NCBI RefSeq assembly: GCF_031583065.1 | Contig: NZ_CP134053.1 | Coordinates: 496,001 to 560,000, forward strand | DNA: 64,000 nt | Direction: 5' to 3' | Source: Streptomyces sp. CGMCC 4.7035 | GTDB lineage: Bacteria > Actinomycetota > Actinomycetes > Streptomycetales > Streptomycetaceae | In this document: piece by piece, positions 1-8,026 of the stretch | Layout: each line of letters opens with the position of its first letter | Numbering within the stretch: position 1 is the first letter of the stretch | Translations under genes and position numbers: made by a program | The notes under the pieces: model-generated | Database searches by the model: none | What the model was told of the DNA's origin: nothing | What the model saw: the letters and a program-made list of their open reading frames with translations, nothing else

Positions 1-1919
1 GTGGTGACGTACACGTGGTCGGCGTCGGCGACGGGTGCGGAACCCCGGCTGACGGACGTTTCCACGTGCCACAGCCGCTTGCGCGCGTCCATGTCGACGG
101 CCTCGAGCGAACCGCCGGCGGCAAGTATGTAGACGACGTTGCCGCGTACGGTGGCCCGGGCGTCCACGGGCGGGACGGGCAGCGCCACGCGGCGCGAGGT
201 CTTGGACTCCGGGGTGTAGCGGATCACGGCTTTCGCAGTGCCTTCGGCGCTGTCGACCGAGAGGAAGTAGACCGAGCCGTCCGCGGAGCCGACGGGCTGG
301 AGCGCTCCCTTCAGCCGTGCGTCCCACCGCACGTCGCCCGTGCCCGGGTCCACGGCGGTGACCCGGGTGCTCGACCCGTCAAGGGAGATGCTCGTCGCGT
401 AGGCAGGCTGATCCGGGGCGAAGGAGGCGACGGAGGCGAAGGAGGCGAAATACGGAACGCTCTGGCCGGGAATCCGTCGCTTCCACTTCATCTCGCCCGA
501 GGAACTGTCCACACCGGTGACCTTCCCGTCGGCGCCGGTGAGCAGGAGCATGCCCCCGGCCGGCCGCAGACCGCCGTACGCGGGCATGTCCCGCTGCCAG
601 CGCGTCGCGCCCGAAGCCGGGTCGAGGGCTTCCAGGTGCCGCCGCTGGTCCGTCAGCGGCTGGACGAGACCGCCTGACACGACCGGTGGTCCGTTCCGCA
701 GCGTCCTGGTGACGGAGTGCCGCCACAGCAGGCTGCCGTCCGACGGGTCGAGGGCGTAGACGAGCCCCGGCTGGGCACAGACCAGCTTCCCCGGTCCGTA
801 CGAGCACTGGGGCATGCCCCCGTCGGCGGAGACGGGGTCCGCCTCCCACCCGGCGAACGCGGCCCCCGTCGACGTCCCGCGCGCACCGGTGTCCTTGCCG
901 CTGCTCCCCTCGAACAACCGGACAGAGGCGAGCGCACCACCCGCGACGAGGGCCAGCGCGACGGCGGCCACGACCGCGTTCCGGGGCACGCGCTTCTTGG
1001 ACCGCCGTTCCGGCTTCCGCGGCTCGGGCTTGGGCACATCGGCCACATCCGCCGTGCGCTGGGCCGGTATGAAGGCCTGCGTGTCGTACGAGGCCGCCAC
1101 CGACCGCAGGTCCCGCATCAGTTCGTCGGGGGAGGGCCGGTCCTCGGGCTCCTTGGCGAGGCAGCGCAGCACCAGCGGCGCGAGGTTCTCCGGTACGCCG
1201 GTCAGGTCCGGCTCGTCGTGCACGACCTGGTAGGCGACGACGTACGGGCTGTCGGAGTCGAACGGTCCCCGCCCGGTCGCCGCGTGCACCAGCACGGATC
1301 CGAGCGCGAAGATGTCCGCGGCGGGGCCGACCTCCCGCGGCCGCCGGAACTGCTCCGGAGCCATGAACGGCGGCGTGCCGATCAACTTGCCGGTCTCGGT
1401 GCGCAACTCGCTGTCCTTCGGCCGGGAAATGCCGAAGTCGATGACCTTCGGCCCGTCCTCGGCGAGCAGCACATTGCTCGGCTTCAGGTCCCGGTGCACG
1501 ACCCCGACCCGGTGGATGTCGCGCAGCGCCTCCGCGAGTCCGGCCATGAGCCGGCGCAACTGCGCGGCGTCCATGGGGCCGTTCCGCTTCACATGATCGG
1601 ACAGGGTGGGGCCCGGAATGAACAGCGTGGCCATCCAGGGCCGTTCGGCCTCCGGATCGGCGTCGACGACGGGCGCGGTGAAGGCGCCGCTCACCCGCCG
1701 CGCCGCGGCCACCTCCTGCCGGAACCGCCCCCTGAACTCGGGATCCCTGGCGAACTCGGCGTGTACGACCTTGACCGCGAGTTTCATCCCCGAGGTGCTG
1801 CGGGCCAGGTGGACGACGCCCATGCCGCCGGAGCCGAGACACGACTCAAGATGGTAGTGACCGGCGTATTCGGGAAGTTCCGCTTCCGCGCCCGCTCCGG
1901 TGTTGCGCTGTGGCGCCAT
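1..1919 (-). CDS. Ser/Thr protein kinase with PQQ-like sensor domain (3' end outside window)
   Basis: Membrane-bound Hanks-type kinase. The glycine loop is at residues 29-34 (GSGGMG), the catalytic loop is HRDLKPSN with H142, and the DFG motif is at 161-163. A Pro/Arg/Lys-rich linker leads to one hydrophobic segment near + strand 900-980. The part after it, up to the window edge, has repeated YALDPSDGSLLW-like and VDSSSGEMKW-like blades typical of PQQ/WD40-like propellers, so it probably faces outside as a ligand sensor. The ATG at 1919 places the glycine loop at a normal distance. The C-terminus lies beyond base 1. The ligand and substrates cannot be read from the sequence. Confidence 0.93.
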   Translation of the reverse strand, partial: MAPQRNTGAGAEAELPEYAGHYHLESCLGSGGMGVVHLARSTSGMKLAVKVVHAEFARDPEFRGRFRQEVAAARRVSGAFTAPVVDADPEAERPWMATLFIPGPTLSDHVKRNGPMDAAQLRRLMAGLAEALRDIHRVGVVHRDLKPSNVLLAEDGPKVIDFGISRPKDSELRTETGKLIGTPPFMAPEQFRRPREVGPAADIFALGSVLVHAATGRGPFDSDSPYVVAYQVVHDEPDLTGVPENLAPLVLRCLAKEPEDRPSPDELMRDLRSVAASYDTQAFIPAQRTADVADVPKPEPRKPERRSKKRVPRNAVVAAVALALVAGGALASVRLFEGSSGKDTGARGTSTGAAFAGWEADPVSADGGMPQCSYGPGKLVCAQPGLVYALDPSDGSLLWRHSVTRTLRNGPPVVSGGLVQPLTDQRRHLEALDPASGATRWQRDMPAYGGLRPAGGMLLLTGADGKVTGVDSSSGEMKWKRRIPGQSVPYFASFASVASFAPDQPAYATSISLDGSSTRVTAVDPGTGDVRWDARLKGALQPVGSADGSVYFLSVDSAEGTAKAVIRYTPESKTSRRVALPVPPVDARATVRGNVVYILAAGGSLEAVDMDARKRLWHVETSVSRGSAPVADADHVYVT

Positions 1920-2100
1920 GGAACCACCCCCGTGCTGTTCGTCCGCGCGCGCGACGCACGGAGCCTAGTCGATGACTCGTACGAGACCGACGCGACTTGC
2001 TAGCCTCCGCGTGTCAAGTGCGTACATGTGTTTAATGGCGTACTTCAGGGAATCAACGGGACCCCATGGCAGTCATGGGGTCCAACGGGGGAGGTTTTGC

Positions 2101-2406
2101 ATGTCTGTTGACCATGTGGAAGAAGCCGAGGGCGCCGAGGCTCTCGCCGCCGCGACCATCAAGACGTACGCCGTCGCTCCCGGCGTCCGCCTCAATGTCC
2201 GCAGCGGACCCGGCACCAACTACACCATCGTGCGCATGCTGCCCGAGGGTTCCCGCGTTCCGATCTACTGCCAGACGCCGGGTACGACCGTGACGGGTCC
2301 GTACGGCACCTCGAACATCTGGGACAACGTCAGCAATGGCGAGTACGTCGCGGACGCGTACGTGAACACGGGCAGCGACGGTTACGTCGCCTCGCGCTGC
2401 GGCTGA
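2101..2406 (+). CDS. small SH3-like domain protein
   Basis: A 101-residue protein. Residues 22-60 contain VRLNVRSGPGTNYTIVRMLP, the hallmark of bacterial SH3 (SH3b) domains that bind cell wall or peptides; the rest of the chain looks like the end of the same fold. There are two cysteines, C57 and C100. The N-terminus is acidic (SVDHVEEAEGAE) and no secretion signal is visible, which is unusual because most SH3b proteins are exported. A strong ribosome site (GGGGGAGG) lies about 7 bases before the ATG and fixes the start. It is monocistronic, divergent from the kinase gene, and a new gene begins 54 bases downstream. Its role is unknown. Confidence 0.8.
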   Translation: MSVDHVEEAEGAEALAAATIKTYAVAPGVRLNVRSGPGTNYTIVRMLPEGSRVPIYCQTPGTTVTGPYGTSNIWDNVSNGEYVADAYVNTGSDGYVASRCG

Positions 2407-2460
2407 GCGGAGCCGGACGGCGGCGGGGACCCGGTGGTCGGCCGGAGTGATAATCGACGT

Positions 2461-2961
2461 GTGAGCGACGAGAACGGCAAGAACGGCACTCCGGACAACC
2501 CCACGGGCCCCCGCCCCGAACCGATCCGCTTCTTCGGCACGACGTGGGTGGACCACGACGGCGACTACGCGGCCCGCCGTGTCGCCGTGTCGGCCGGTTC
2601 ACTCGTGGCCGCCGCGGCCGCCTGCCTCGTCCTGCGCTTCGCCTACCAGGGCCTGCAGATCGCCGACGTGGGCAAAACCGTGACCCTGATGGTCGTCGTG
2701 ATGTTCGCGGTGTGCAGCGCGCTGGCGTCCGGCCACACCTGGGGATCCTTCACCAAGCGCCCCGACCCGGACCGCCAGGCCTCCCTCCGCGGCCTTCTGG
2801 CGATCGGCTTCATCGGCTCGCTGCTCGCGTACTTCGTGCGCTCGCTGAGCGAGGCACCCGGCGAGAAACTCCACCGCGAGGAGTACGAGACGGCCCGCGC
2901 CGCCCACGACAAGCGCGCCTCCCGCCGCACGGGGAACCCGGCCCGCAGGCGCCGCTCCTGA
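2461..2961 (+). CDS. small integral membrane protein
   Basis: A 166-residue protein starting at GTG 2461; an in-frame GTG at 2434 is possible but adds a poor leader. A polar, Pro-rich N-terminus ends in FFGTTWVDHDGDYAARR. Three hydrophobic segments follow, near residues 42-60, 73-90 and 111-127, then a very basic tail ending RRRRS. No enzyme motif is visible. It is conserved-looking but I do not recognise a characterised family. It is read in the same direction as its neighbours, with separate ribosome sites, so co-transcription is possible but not shown. Confidence 0.75.
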   Translation: MSDENGKNGTPDNPTGPRPEPIRFFGTTWVDHDGDYAARRVAVSAGSLVAAAAACLVLRFAYQGLQIADVGKTVTLMVVVMFAVCSALASGHTWGSFTKRPDPDRQASLRGLLAIGFIGSLLAYFVRSLSEAPGEKLHREEYETARAAHDKRASRRTGNPARRRRS

Positions 2962-3032
2962 CCTGGGCGCCGGCCGCCCCTCCCGCCGGAAACCGCTGTG
3001 CCCGGCGCCCCCGCCCCGCCAGCATGGTTCGT

Positions 3033-3809
3033 ATGACCGCGCCTTCCCGCTCCGTGCGAGCCCAGTCCTTCAACGCCGCAGCGGCCCAGTACGCCGCGAA
3101 CCGCCCCTCCTACCCGCCCGCCCTCTTCGACGCCCTGGAAGACCTCGCCGCCCGCCCCCTGGCCGGCGCCCGGGTCGCGGACGTCGGCGCCGGTACCGGT
3201 ATAGCCACCGCTCTCCTCAAGGCCCGCGGCGCGCACGTCGTCGCCGTGGAGCCGGGCGACGGCATGGCGACCCAGTTCCGCCGCACCCTCCCCGACGTCC
3301 CCCTCCTCCGCGGCGACGGCAACGCCCTTCCCCTCGCCACCGCCTCCACCGACTTCCTCACCTACGCCCAGGCCTGGCACTGGACCGACCCAGCCCGTTC
3401 GGTCCCGGAGGCCCTGCGCGTCCTGCGCCCGGGCGGGGCGCTCGCGCTGTGGTGGAACATGGACGCCCAGGACGTCCCGTGGATCGCCGAGCAGGCGGAC
3501 CGCATCGGGCGGTACTTCGGCAGCGAACAGGCTTCCAAGAGCGGCGCCGGCGGCAGTCGCACCGAACTCGCCTTCGCGGGCGCTCCCGAGGTCCCGCCCC
3601 ACATCCGCCACGTCGTCCGCTGGAGCCGCACGGTCTCCGTCGACACCCATCTCGCCAACATCGGCAGCCATTCGATCTTCCTCGTCCTCGGCGAGGAGCG
3701 CTCGAACGCCTTCTTCACCGAGGAGCGGGAGCACCTGCTCAACGCCTTCCCGGACGGCGTCGTCGAGGAGGTCTACGACGTGGAACTGATAGTGGCGACG
3801 CGCGCGTAG
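3033..3809 (+). CDS. class I SAM-dependent methyltransferase
   Basis: A 258-residue soluble enzyme of the Methyltransf_11/25 type. The SAM-binding motif I reads VADVGAGTGIAT, followed by the acidic end of strand 2 (VVAVEPGDGM) and the post-motif LRGDGNALPL. The segment AQAWHWTDPARSVPEALRVL RPGG is the usual motif IV/post-IV of this group. An in-frame ATG lies at 3024, three codons earlier; I chose 3033 because it matches common family starts (MTAPSRSVRAQSF). The acceptor substrate cannot be inferred. Intergenic spacing on both sides suggests its own transcript. Confidence 0.88.
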   Translation: MTAPSRSVRAQSFNAAAAQYAANRPSYPPALFDALEDLAARPLAGARVADVGAGTGIATALLKARGAHVVAVEPGDGMATQFRRTLPDVPLLRGDGNALPLATASTDFLTYAQAWHWTDPARSVPEALRVLRPGGALALWWNMDAQDVPWIAEQADRIGRYFGSEQASKSGAGGSRTELAFAGAPEVPPHIRHVVRWSRTVSVDTHLANIGSHSIFLVLGEERSNAFFTEEREHLLNAFPDGVVEEVYDVELIVATRA

Positions 3810-3992
3810 GCACCGGTACGACGCTCACGCACTCACCGCGGCCACCGCGCCCGCTCACGGCGCTCACCGCGCTCGCGGCGTTCACCGCCCTTGCCGCCGC
3901 ACTCACGGTGCTCACCGCGCCGGCTCGTCACGGCAATCACCTCTTCCTCCCCTGCCACCCTCCCCCTCGCGAACCCTTGACGCCCAACCTCA

Positions 3993-4023
3993 TTGCGCGC
4001 AATATTCATCACATGATGAATAT
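3993..4023 (+). promoter_or_regulatory. two adjacent palindromes over the ABC-exporter start codon (candidate operator)
   Basis: A perfect 10-bp palindrome TTGCGCGCAA lies at 3993-4002. It runs directly into a perfect inverted repeat of two 10-bp arms, ATATTCATCA and TGATGAATAT, separated by CA (4002-4023). The right arm covers the ATG codons at 4013 and 4016. This is a sharp AT-rich island in GC-rich DNA. No Shine-Dalgarno sequence precedes the start, so a leaderless transcript is plausible. A dimeric repressor bound here would block initiation. The regulator is not encoded next to it. Confidence 0.6.
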
Positions 4024-4888
4024 AAGGCGCCGCCGTCCCCCTGACTCTCCGACGCCAACCCCGAACGCGAACCCGAACTCGAACGCGAACCCGACCACCG
4101 AGCCCCTCCCCACCGCCCCGGCCATCCGCGCCGAGCACCTCACGGTCGTACGCGGCTCCCGCACCGTCCTCCGCGACCTCGGCTTCACCGTTCCCCGCGG
4201 CCGGATCACCGGCCTGCTCGGCCCCTCCGGCTGCGGCAAGTCGACCCTCATGCGTTCCATCGTCGGCACCCAGGCCAAGGTCGTCGGCACCCTGGAAGTC
4301 CTCGGCCTCCCCGCCGGCGACGCCTTCCTGCGCTCCCGCGTCGGCTACGTCACCCAGGCGCCCTCCGTCTACGTCGACCTGACGGTGCGCCAGAACCTCG
4401 ACTACTTCGCCGCGATCCTCGACCCCGGCCGAGCCGCCGCCGACCGCCGCCGGGAGAACGTCACCCGTGCCATCGCCGACGTCGACCTCACCTCGCACGC
4501 CGACGCCGTCGCCGGCACCCTCTCCGGCGGCCAGCGCAGCCGCGTCTCCCTCGCGGTCGCGCTCCTGGGCACCCCGGAACTCCTGGTCCTGGACGAACCG
4601 ACGGTCGGCCTCGACCCGGTCCTGCGCCGCGACCTCTGGCGTCTCTTCCACACCATCGCGGCCGACCGAGGAGCCACACTCCTCGTCTCGTCCCACGTCA
4701 TGGACGAGGCCGAGCGCTGCCACCACCTCCTGTTGATGCGCGAGGGCGAGATCCTCGCCGACGACACCCCGGACGCCCTGCGCACCCGTACGGGAGCGGA
4801 GACGGTGGAGGAGGCGTTCCTGCGCCTGGTGGACGACGCGGCGGCGAAGAAGACGGCCGGACACGCGGCAAAGGAGCCGGTCCGATGA
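4013..4888 (+). CDS. ABC-2 type exporter, ATP-binding subunit
   Basis: A 291-residue ATPase that powers the permease encoded next. Walker A is GPSGCGKST (residues 70-78), the signature is LSGGQ (170-174), and Walker B ends in LVLDEP with D194/E195. A short arginine-rich start is followed by a low-complexity linker rich in Pro and Asn (PTPNANPNSNANPTT) before the nucleotide-binding domain begins near residue 42. ATG codons at 4013 and 4016 are both possible starts; no later in-frame start exists before the domain. The gene overlaps the permease gene by 4 bases, so the two are translationally coupled. The substrate is unknown; the family exports drugs, lipids or antibiotics. Confidence 0.92.
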   Translation: MMNIRRRRPPDSPTPTPNANPNSNANPTTEPLPTAPAIRAEHLTVVRGSRTVLRDLGFTVPRGRITGLLGPSGCGKSTLMRSIVGTQAKVVGTLEVLGLPAGDAFLRSRVGYVTQAPSVYVDLTVRQNLDYFAAILDPGRAAADRRRENVTRAIADVDLTSHADAVAGTLSGGQRSRVSLAVALLGTPELLVLDEPTVGLDPVLRRDLWRLFHTIAADRGATLLVSSHVMDEAERCHHLLLMREGEILADDTPDALRTRTGAETVEEAFLRLVDDAAAKKTAGHAAKEPVR

Positions 4889-5685
4889 CCACGACCACGA
4901 CCACGACCGCAACCACGACCCGGATCCCGCACCCGACCGGGAGCACCCTCACCTACTCCCGCGCGACGGCAACCGCCACCAGGGTCCTGCGCCAACTCCG
5001 CCACGACCCGCGCACGATCGCGCTGATGATCCTCGTCCCGTGCGTGATGCTGTTCCTGCTGCGCTACGTCTTCGACGGCAGCCCGCGCACGTTCGACTCG
5101 ATCGGAGCCTCGCTCCTCGGGATCTTCCCGCTCATCACGATGTTCCTGGTGACCTCGATCGCGACCCTGCGCGAACGCACCTCCGGCACCTTGGAACGCC
5201 TCCTCGCGATGCCTCTGGGCAAGGCCGACCTGATCGCGGGCTACGCACTCGCCTTCGGCACCCTGGCCATCGTCCAGTCGGCCCTGGCGACGGGCCTGGC
5301 GGTCTGGTTCCTGGGCCTGGACGTCACGGGCTCCCCCTGGCTACTGCTCCTGGTGGCCCTCCTGGACGCCCTGCTCGGCACGGCCCTGGGCCTGTTCGTC
5401 TCGGCCTTCGCGGCCTCCGAATTCCAGGCGGTCCAGTTCATGCCGGCGGTGATCTTCCCCCAACTGCTCCTCTGCGGCCTGTTCACCCCCCGCTCCGCCA
5501 TGCACCCGGTCCTGGAGGCCATCTCCGACGTCCTGCCCATGTCGTACGCGGTGGACGGCATGAACGAGGTCCTCAGGCACACCGACATGACGGCAACGTT
5601 CCTACGGGACGCGCTGGTGGTGGCGGGCTGCGCACTCCTGGTACTGGCCCTGGGCGCGGCAACACTACGACGCCGGACGGCATGA
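4885..5685 (+). CDS. ABC-2 type exporter, permease subunit
   Basis: A 266-residue integral membrane protein of the ABC-2/DrrB type. The N-terminus is a run of threonines (MTTTTTTTATTT), followed by a cytoplasmic segment and six predicted hydrophobic helices. The conserved ABC-2 stretch ERTSGTLERLLAMPL lies in the first cytoplasmic loop, and PQLLLCGLFTPRSAMHPVL in the later one. Start overlap ATGA with the ATPase gene indicates one operon and fixed stoichiometry. It is expected to form the transmembrane path of the exporter. Confidence 0.92.
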   Translation: MTTTTTTTATTTRIPHPTGSTLTYSRATATATRVLRQLRHDPRTIALMILVPCVMLFLLRYVFDGSPRTFDSIGASLLGIFPLITMFLVTSIATLRERTSGTLERLLAMPLGKADLIAGYALAFGTLAIVQSALATGLAVWFLGLDVTGSPWLLLLVALLDALLGTALGLFVSAFAASEFQAVQFMPAVIFPQLLLCGLFTPRSAMHPVLEAISDVLPMSYAVDGMNEVLRHTDMTATFLRDALVVAGCALLVLALGAATLRRRTA

Positions 5686-5693
5686 CCCATCGA

Positions 5694-5760
5694 GCCCGTC
5701 TGGGGGTCCCCCCTGCTCGAAGAGCTTGGGGGAGTTTGAGGACGAGGCCGTCAAGGCCGA
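5694..5760 (+). repeat. dispersed repeat A, copy 1
   Basis: A 67-bp block beginning CCCGTCTGGGGGTCCCCCC and ending GAGGCCGTCAAGGCCGA. It is repeated in inverted orientation at 17844-17910 with only a few differences, and half of it recurs at 24857-24900. It contains the internal hairpin GGGGGTCCCCCC and the pair CTCGAAGAGC/CTTGGGGGAG. It lies between a gene end and the proC promoter, where it may act as a terminator or a mobile miniature element. Confidence 0.75.
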
Positions 5761-5935
5761 CAGCGGGGTCTGGGGGGCGGCAGCTCCCAGGTACGGGACG
5801 GTATGGGCGGCGGGGGCGAAACCCTCCACGGCGACCACCCACGACGTCCCGCCCCTCGGACAACCCACCCAAGCCGACGACCCCGGTGCGAGGATGAACC
5901 CGGACGACGACGCAACCCCCGGAGGGCCCCGCACC

Positions 5936-6748
5936 ATGACCCAGAAAGTCGCAGTCCTCGGCACCGGCAAGATCGGCGAAGCCCTGCTGAGCGGAATGAT
6001 CCGAGCCGGCTGGACCCCCGCCGACCTCCTGGTCACCGCCCGCCGCCCCGAGCGAGCCGAAGAACTCCGCACCCGTTACGGCGTCACCCCGGTCACCAAC
6101 GCCGAGGCCGCGAAGACCGCCGACACGCTCATCCTCACGGTCAAGCCCCAGGACATGGGCACGCTCCTGGACGAACTCGCTCCCCATGTGCCCACCGACC
6201 GCCTGGTCATCAGCGGCGCCGCGGGCATCCCCACCTCCTTCTTCGAGGAACGCCTCGCCGCCGGCACCCCCGTCGTCCGCGTCATGACGAACACCCCCGC
6301 CCTCGTCGACGAGGCCATGTCCGTCATCTCCCCGGGAAGCCACGCCACGGAGGCCCACCTCGCCCACGCCGAGGAGATCTTCGGCGCGGTCGGCAAGACC
6401 CTCCGTGTCCCGGAGTCCCAGCAGGACGCCTGCACCGCCCTCTCCGGCTCGGGCCCGGCGTACTTCTTCTATCTGGTCGAGGCGATGACCGACGCCGGCA
6501 TCCTGCTCGGCCTGCCCCGCGACAAGGCCCACGACCTGATCGTCCAGTCCGCGATCGGCGCGGCGGTGATGCTCCGCGACAGCGGGGAGCACCCCGTGAA
6601 GCTCCGCGAGAACGTCACCTCGCCCGCGGGCACGACGATCAATGCGATCCGCGAACTGGAGAACCACGGGGTGCGTGCCGCGCTCATCGCCGCGCTGGAG
6701 GCGGCCAGGGACCGCAGCCGCCAACTGGCGTCCGGCAGCAACAGCTGA
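5936..6748 (+). CDS. proC: pyrroline-5-carboxylate reductase
   Basis: The last enzyme of proline synthesis: it reduces pyrroline-5-carboxylate with NAD(P)H in the cytosol. It has 270 residues, a normal family length. The N-terminal Rossmann motif is VLGTGKIGEALL (G9, G11, G14). The C-terminal family signature SGSGPAYFFYLVEAMTDAG is intact, as is the conserved ENVTSPAGTT. An in-frame ATG lies 42 bases upstream; the start at 5936 gives the usual MTQKVAVLG N-terminus and has GGAGGG about 9 bases before it. It is convergent with trpS, with a hairpin terminator between them. Confidence 0.96.
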   Translation: MTQKVAVLGTGKIGEALLSGMIRAGWTPADLLVTARRPERAEELRTRYGVTPVTNAEAAKTADTLILTVKPQDMGTLLDELAPHVPTDRLVISGAAGIPTSFFEERLAAGTPVVRVMTNTPALVDEAMSVISPGSHATEAHLAHAEEIFGAVGKTLRVPESQQDACTALSGSGPAYFFYLVEAMTDAGILLGLPRDKAHDLIVQSAIGAAVMLRDSGEHPVKLRENVTSPAGTTINAIRELENHGVRAALIAALEAARDRSRQLASGSNS

Positions 6749-6763
6749 CCGATCGCACCCGCA

Positions 6764-6791
6764 GTCCACCGCCCGTTCCCGGGCGGTGGAC
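6764..6791. terminator. bidirectional hairpin between proC and trpS
   Basis: A perfect 11-bp stem: GTCCACCGCCC (6764-6774), 6-base loop, GGGCGGTGGAC (6781-6791). It sits 15 bases after the proC stop and 9 bases beyond the trpS stop, between convergent genes. No T-run follows, as is usual in this GC-rich group. Confidence 0.75.
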
Positions 6792-6800
6792 GCCACGCCT

Positions 6801-7799
6801 TCACGAGGCCGGCAGCAACCCGATCGCCCGGTACGCCGCGTCCACCCGCGGCCGGGCCAGCGCCCTGGCCCGCTCGGCACCGGTCCGCAGTACCCCGTCG
6901 ACGTATCCGGGATCCGCGCACAACTCCCTGTGCCGTTCCTGCACGGGCCGCAGCAGCTCGACCACGGCCTCCGCGGTGTCCTTCTTCAAGGCGCCGTACG
7001 TCGTATACGCCCCGCTCAGCGCTTCCGGGTCCGCACCCTCGCACGCGGCGAGAATCTCCAGCAGATTGGCGACGCCCGGCCGCGCGTCACGGTCGTACAC
7101 GACGTCCGACCCGCTGTCGGTCACCGCCCGCATGACCTTCTTCCGCACCACATCCGGCTCGTCGAGCAGATAGACGATCCCCGGCCCCGAGTCGTCCGTC
7201 TTCCCCATCTTCGACGTCGGCTCCTGCAGATTCATGACCCGGGCCGCCACCTCCGGACGGGTCGCCCGAGGCACCACGAACGTGTGCCCGTAGCGCTGGT
7301 TGAACCGCACCGCGAGATCCCGCGTCAGCTCGACATGCTGCGACTGGTCTTCCCCCACGGGCACCTCGTCCGTCCCGTACGCCAGGATGTCCGCCGCCAT
7401 CAACGCGGGATACGTCAGCAAGGACAGCCGCACACTCAGGCCCCGCTCCCGCTCGCGCGCGGTCTTCTCCTTGTACTGGATCATCCGGCGCATCTCGCCG
7501 TCGGTGGCCACGCACTCAAGCACGTACGACAGCCGGGAGTGCTCGTCCACATGGCTCTGCACGAAGAGGGTGCACAACTCCGGATCGAGCCCCGTCGCGA
7601 GCAACAGCGTCGCCGCCTGCCGGCTGAGCCTGCGCACCCGCGCCGGATCGTGGTCCACGGTCAGCGCATGAAGGTCCACGACGCAGAACAGGGACTCGGC
7701 CCGGTGCTGGTCCACATCGGCCCACCGCCGCATGGCGCCCAGATAGTTCCCCAGCGTCAGATGCCCGGTCGGCTTGATCCCGCTGAACACCCGTGTCAT
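6801..7799 (-). CDS. trpS: tryptophanyl-tRNA synthetase, inducible type
   Basis: Charges tRNA-Trp in the cytosol. It has 332 residues, with the class I HIGH-type motif PTGHLTLGNYLG near residues 10-21 and a KMSKS loop that reads KMGKT (197-201). By context and sequence it corresponds to the auxiliary, indolmycin-resistant TrpRS1 of S. coelicolor, which is known to be induced by attenuation; a second housekeeping enzyme should exist elsewhere. Upstream lie a tandem-Trp leader peptide and an attenuator in this window. The non-canonical KMSKS loop agrees with a diverged, inhibitor-tolerant enzyme, but resistance is an inference. Confidence 0.94.
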   Translation of the reverse strand: MTRVFSGIKPTGHLTLGNYLGAMRRWADVDQHRAESLFCVVDLHALTVDHDPARVRRLSRQAATLLLATGLDPELCTLFVQSHVDEHSRLSYVLECVATDGEMRRMIQYKEKTARERERGLSVRLSLLTYPALMAADILAYGTDEVPVGEDQSQHVELTRDLAVRFNQRYGHTFVVPRATRPEVAARVMNLQEPTSKMGKTDDSGPGIVYLLDEPDVVRKKVMRAVTDSGSDVVYDRDARPGVANLLEILAACEGADPEALSGAYTTYGALKKDTAEAVVELLRPVQERHRELCADPGYVDGVLRTGAERARALARPRVDAAYRAIGLLPAS

Positions 7800-7863
7800 C
7801 TCTCCACCTCCTGGCCAGGGCCACCGCGACCGGTCGGCCGCCCCTCCTGGAGGGAGATACGAG

Positions 7864-7956
7864 AACGGCCGCCGGGGCGGCGGCCGTTGAGTGCATACGT
7901 GAGTACGGCCGCCGTCAGGCGGCCCACCACTGCTGGGTGCACGTACGCGAAGTCAT
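7864..7956 (-). promoter_or_regulatory. ribosome-mediated attenuator of trpS
   Basis: On the minus strand, four segments alternate after the leader ATG. Segment 1 is GGGCCGCC, overlapping the Trp codons and stop (7918-7925). Segment 2 is GGCGGCCGTA (7904-7913), segment 3 AACGGCCGCC (7879-7888), and segment 4 GGCGGCCGTT (7864-7873). Segments 3 and 4 form a perfect 10-bp hairpin with a 5-base loop, the presumed terminator. Segments 2 and 3 can pair instead. A ribosome stalled on the Trp codons would mask segment 1 and favour the 2:3 form, allowing transcription into trpS. The tail after the hairpin is not T-rich. Confidence 0.8.
7915..7956 (-). CDS. trpS leader peptide with tandem Trp codons
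   Basis: A 13-codon frame reading MTSRTCTQQWWAA. The two adjacent TGG codons are just before the stop, and the stop codon lies inside the attenuator stem. It is a sensor of tRNA-Trp charging, not a functional protein. The minus-strand hexamer TAGTCT (7964-7969) lies 7 bases before the ATG, which would put transcription start at or next to the A of the ATG, so the leader may be translated without a 5' leader. The arrangement is established for the S. coelicolor homologue. Confidence 0.82.
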   Translation of the reverse strand: MTSRTCTQQWWAA

Positions 7957-7997
7957 GACAACGAGACTACGCCTCACGGGGCCGGTGCGGGGCCGAG

Positions 7998-8026
7998 TTG
8001 ACACACCCCGACCCGATCCGTAGTGT
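7998..8026 (+). promoter_or_regulatory. strong housekeeping promoter of the rRNA operon
   Basis: TTGACA (7998-8003), a 17-base spacer, and TAGTGT (8021-8026) give a near-consensus HrdB-type promoter facing the 16S gene about 610 bases downstream. It is back to back with the trpS leader promoter. Confidence 0.65.

Noticed and set aside
2434..2460. Upstream GTG start for the small membrane protein
   Set aside because: The nine added residues lack conservation-like features and the GTG at 2461 gives a normal SDEN start.
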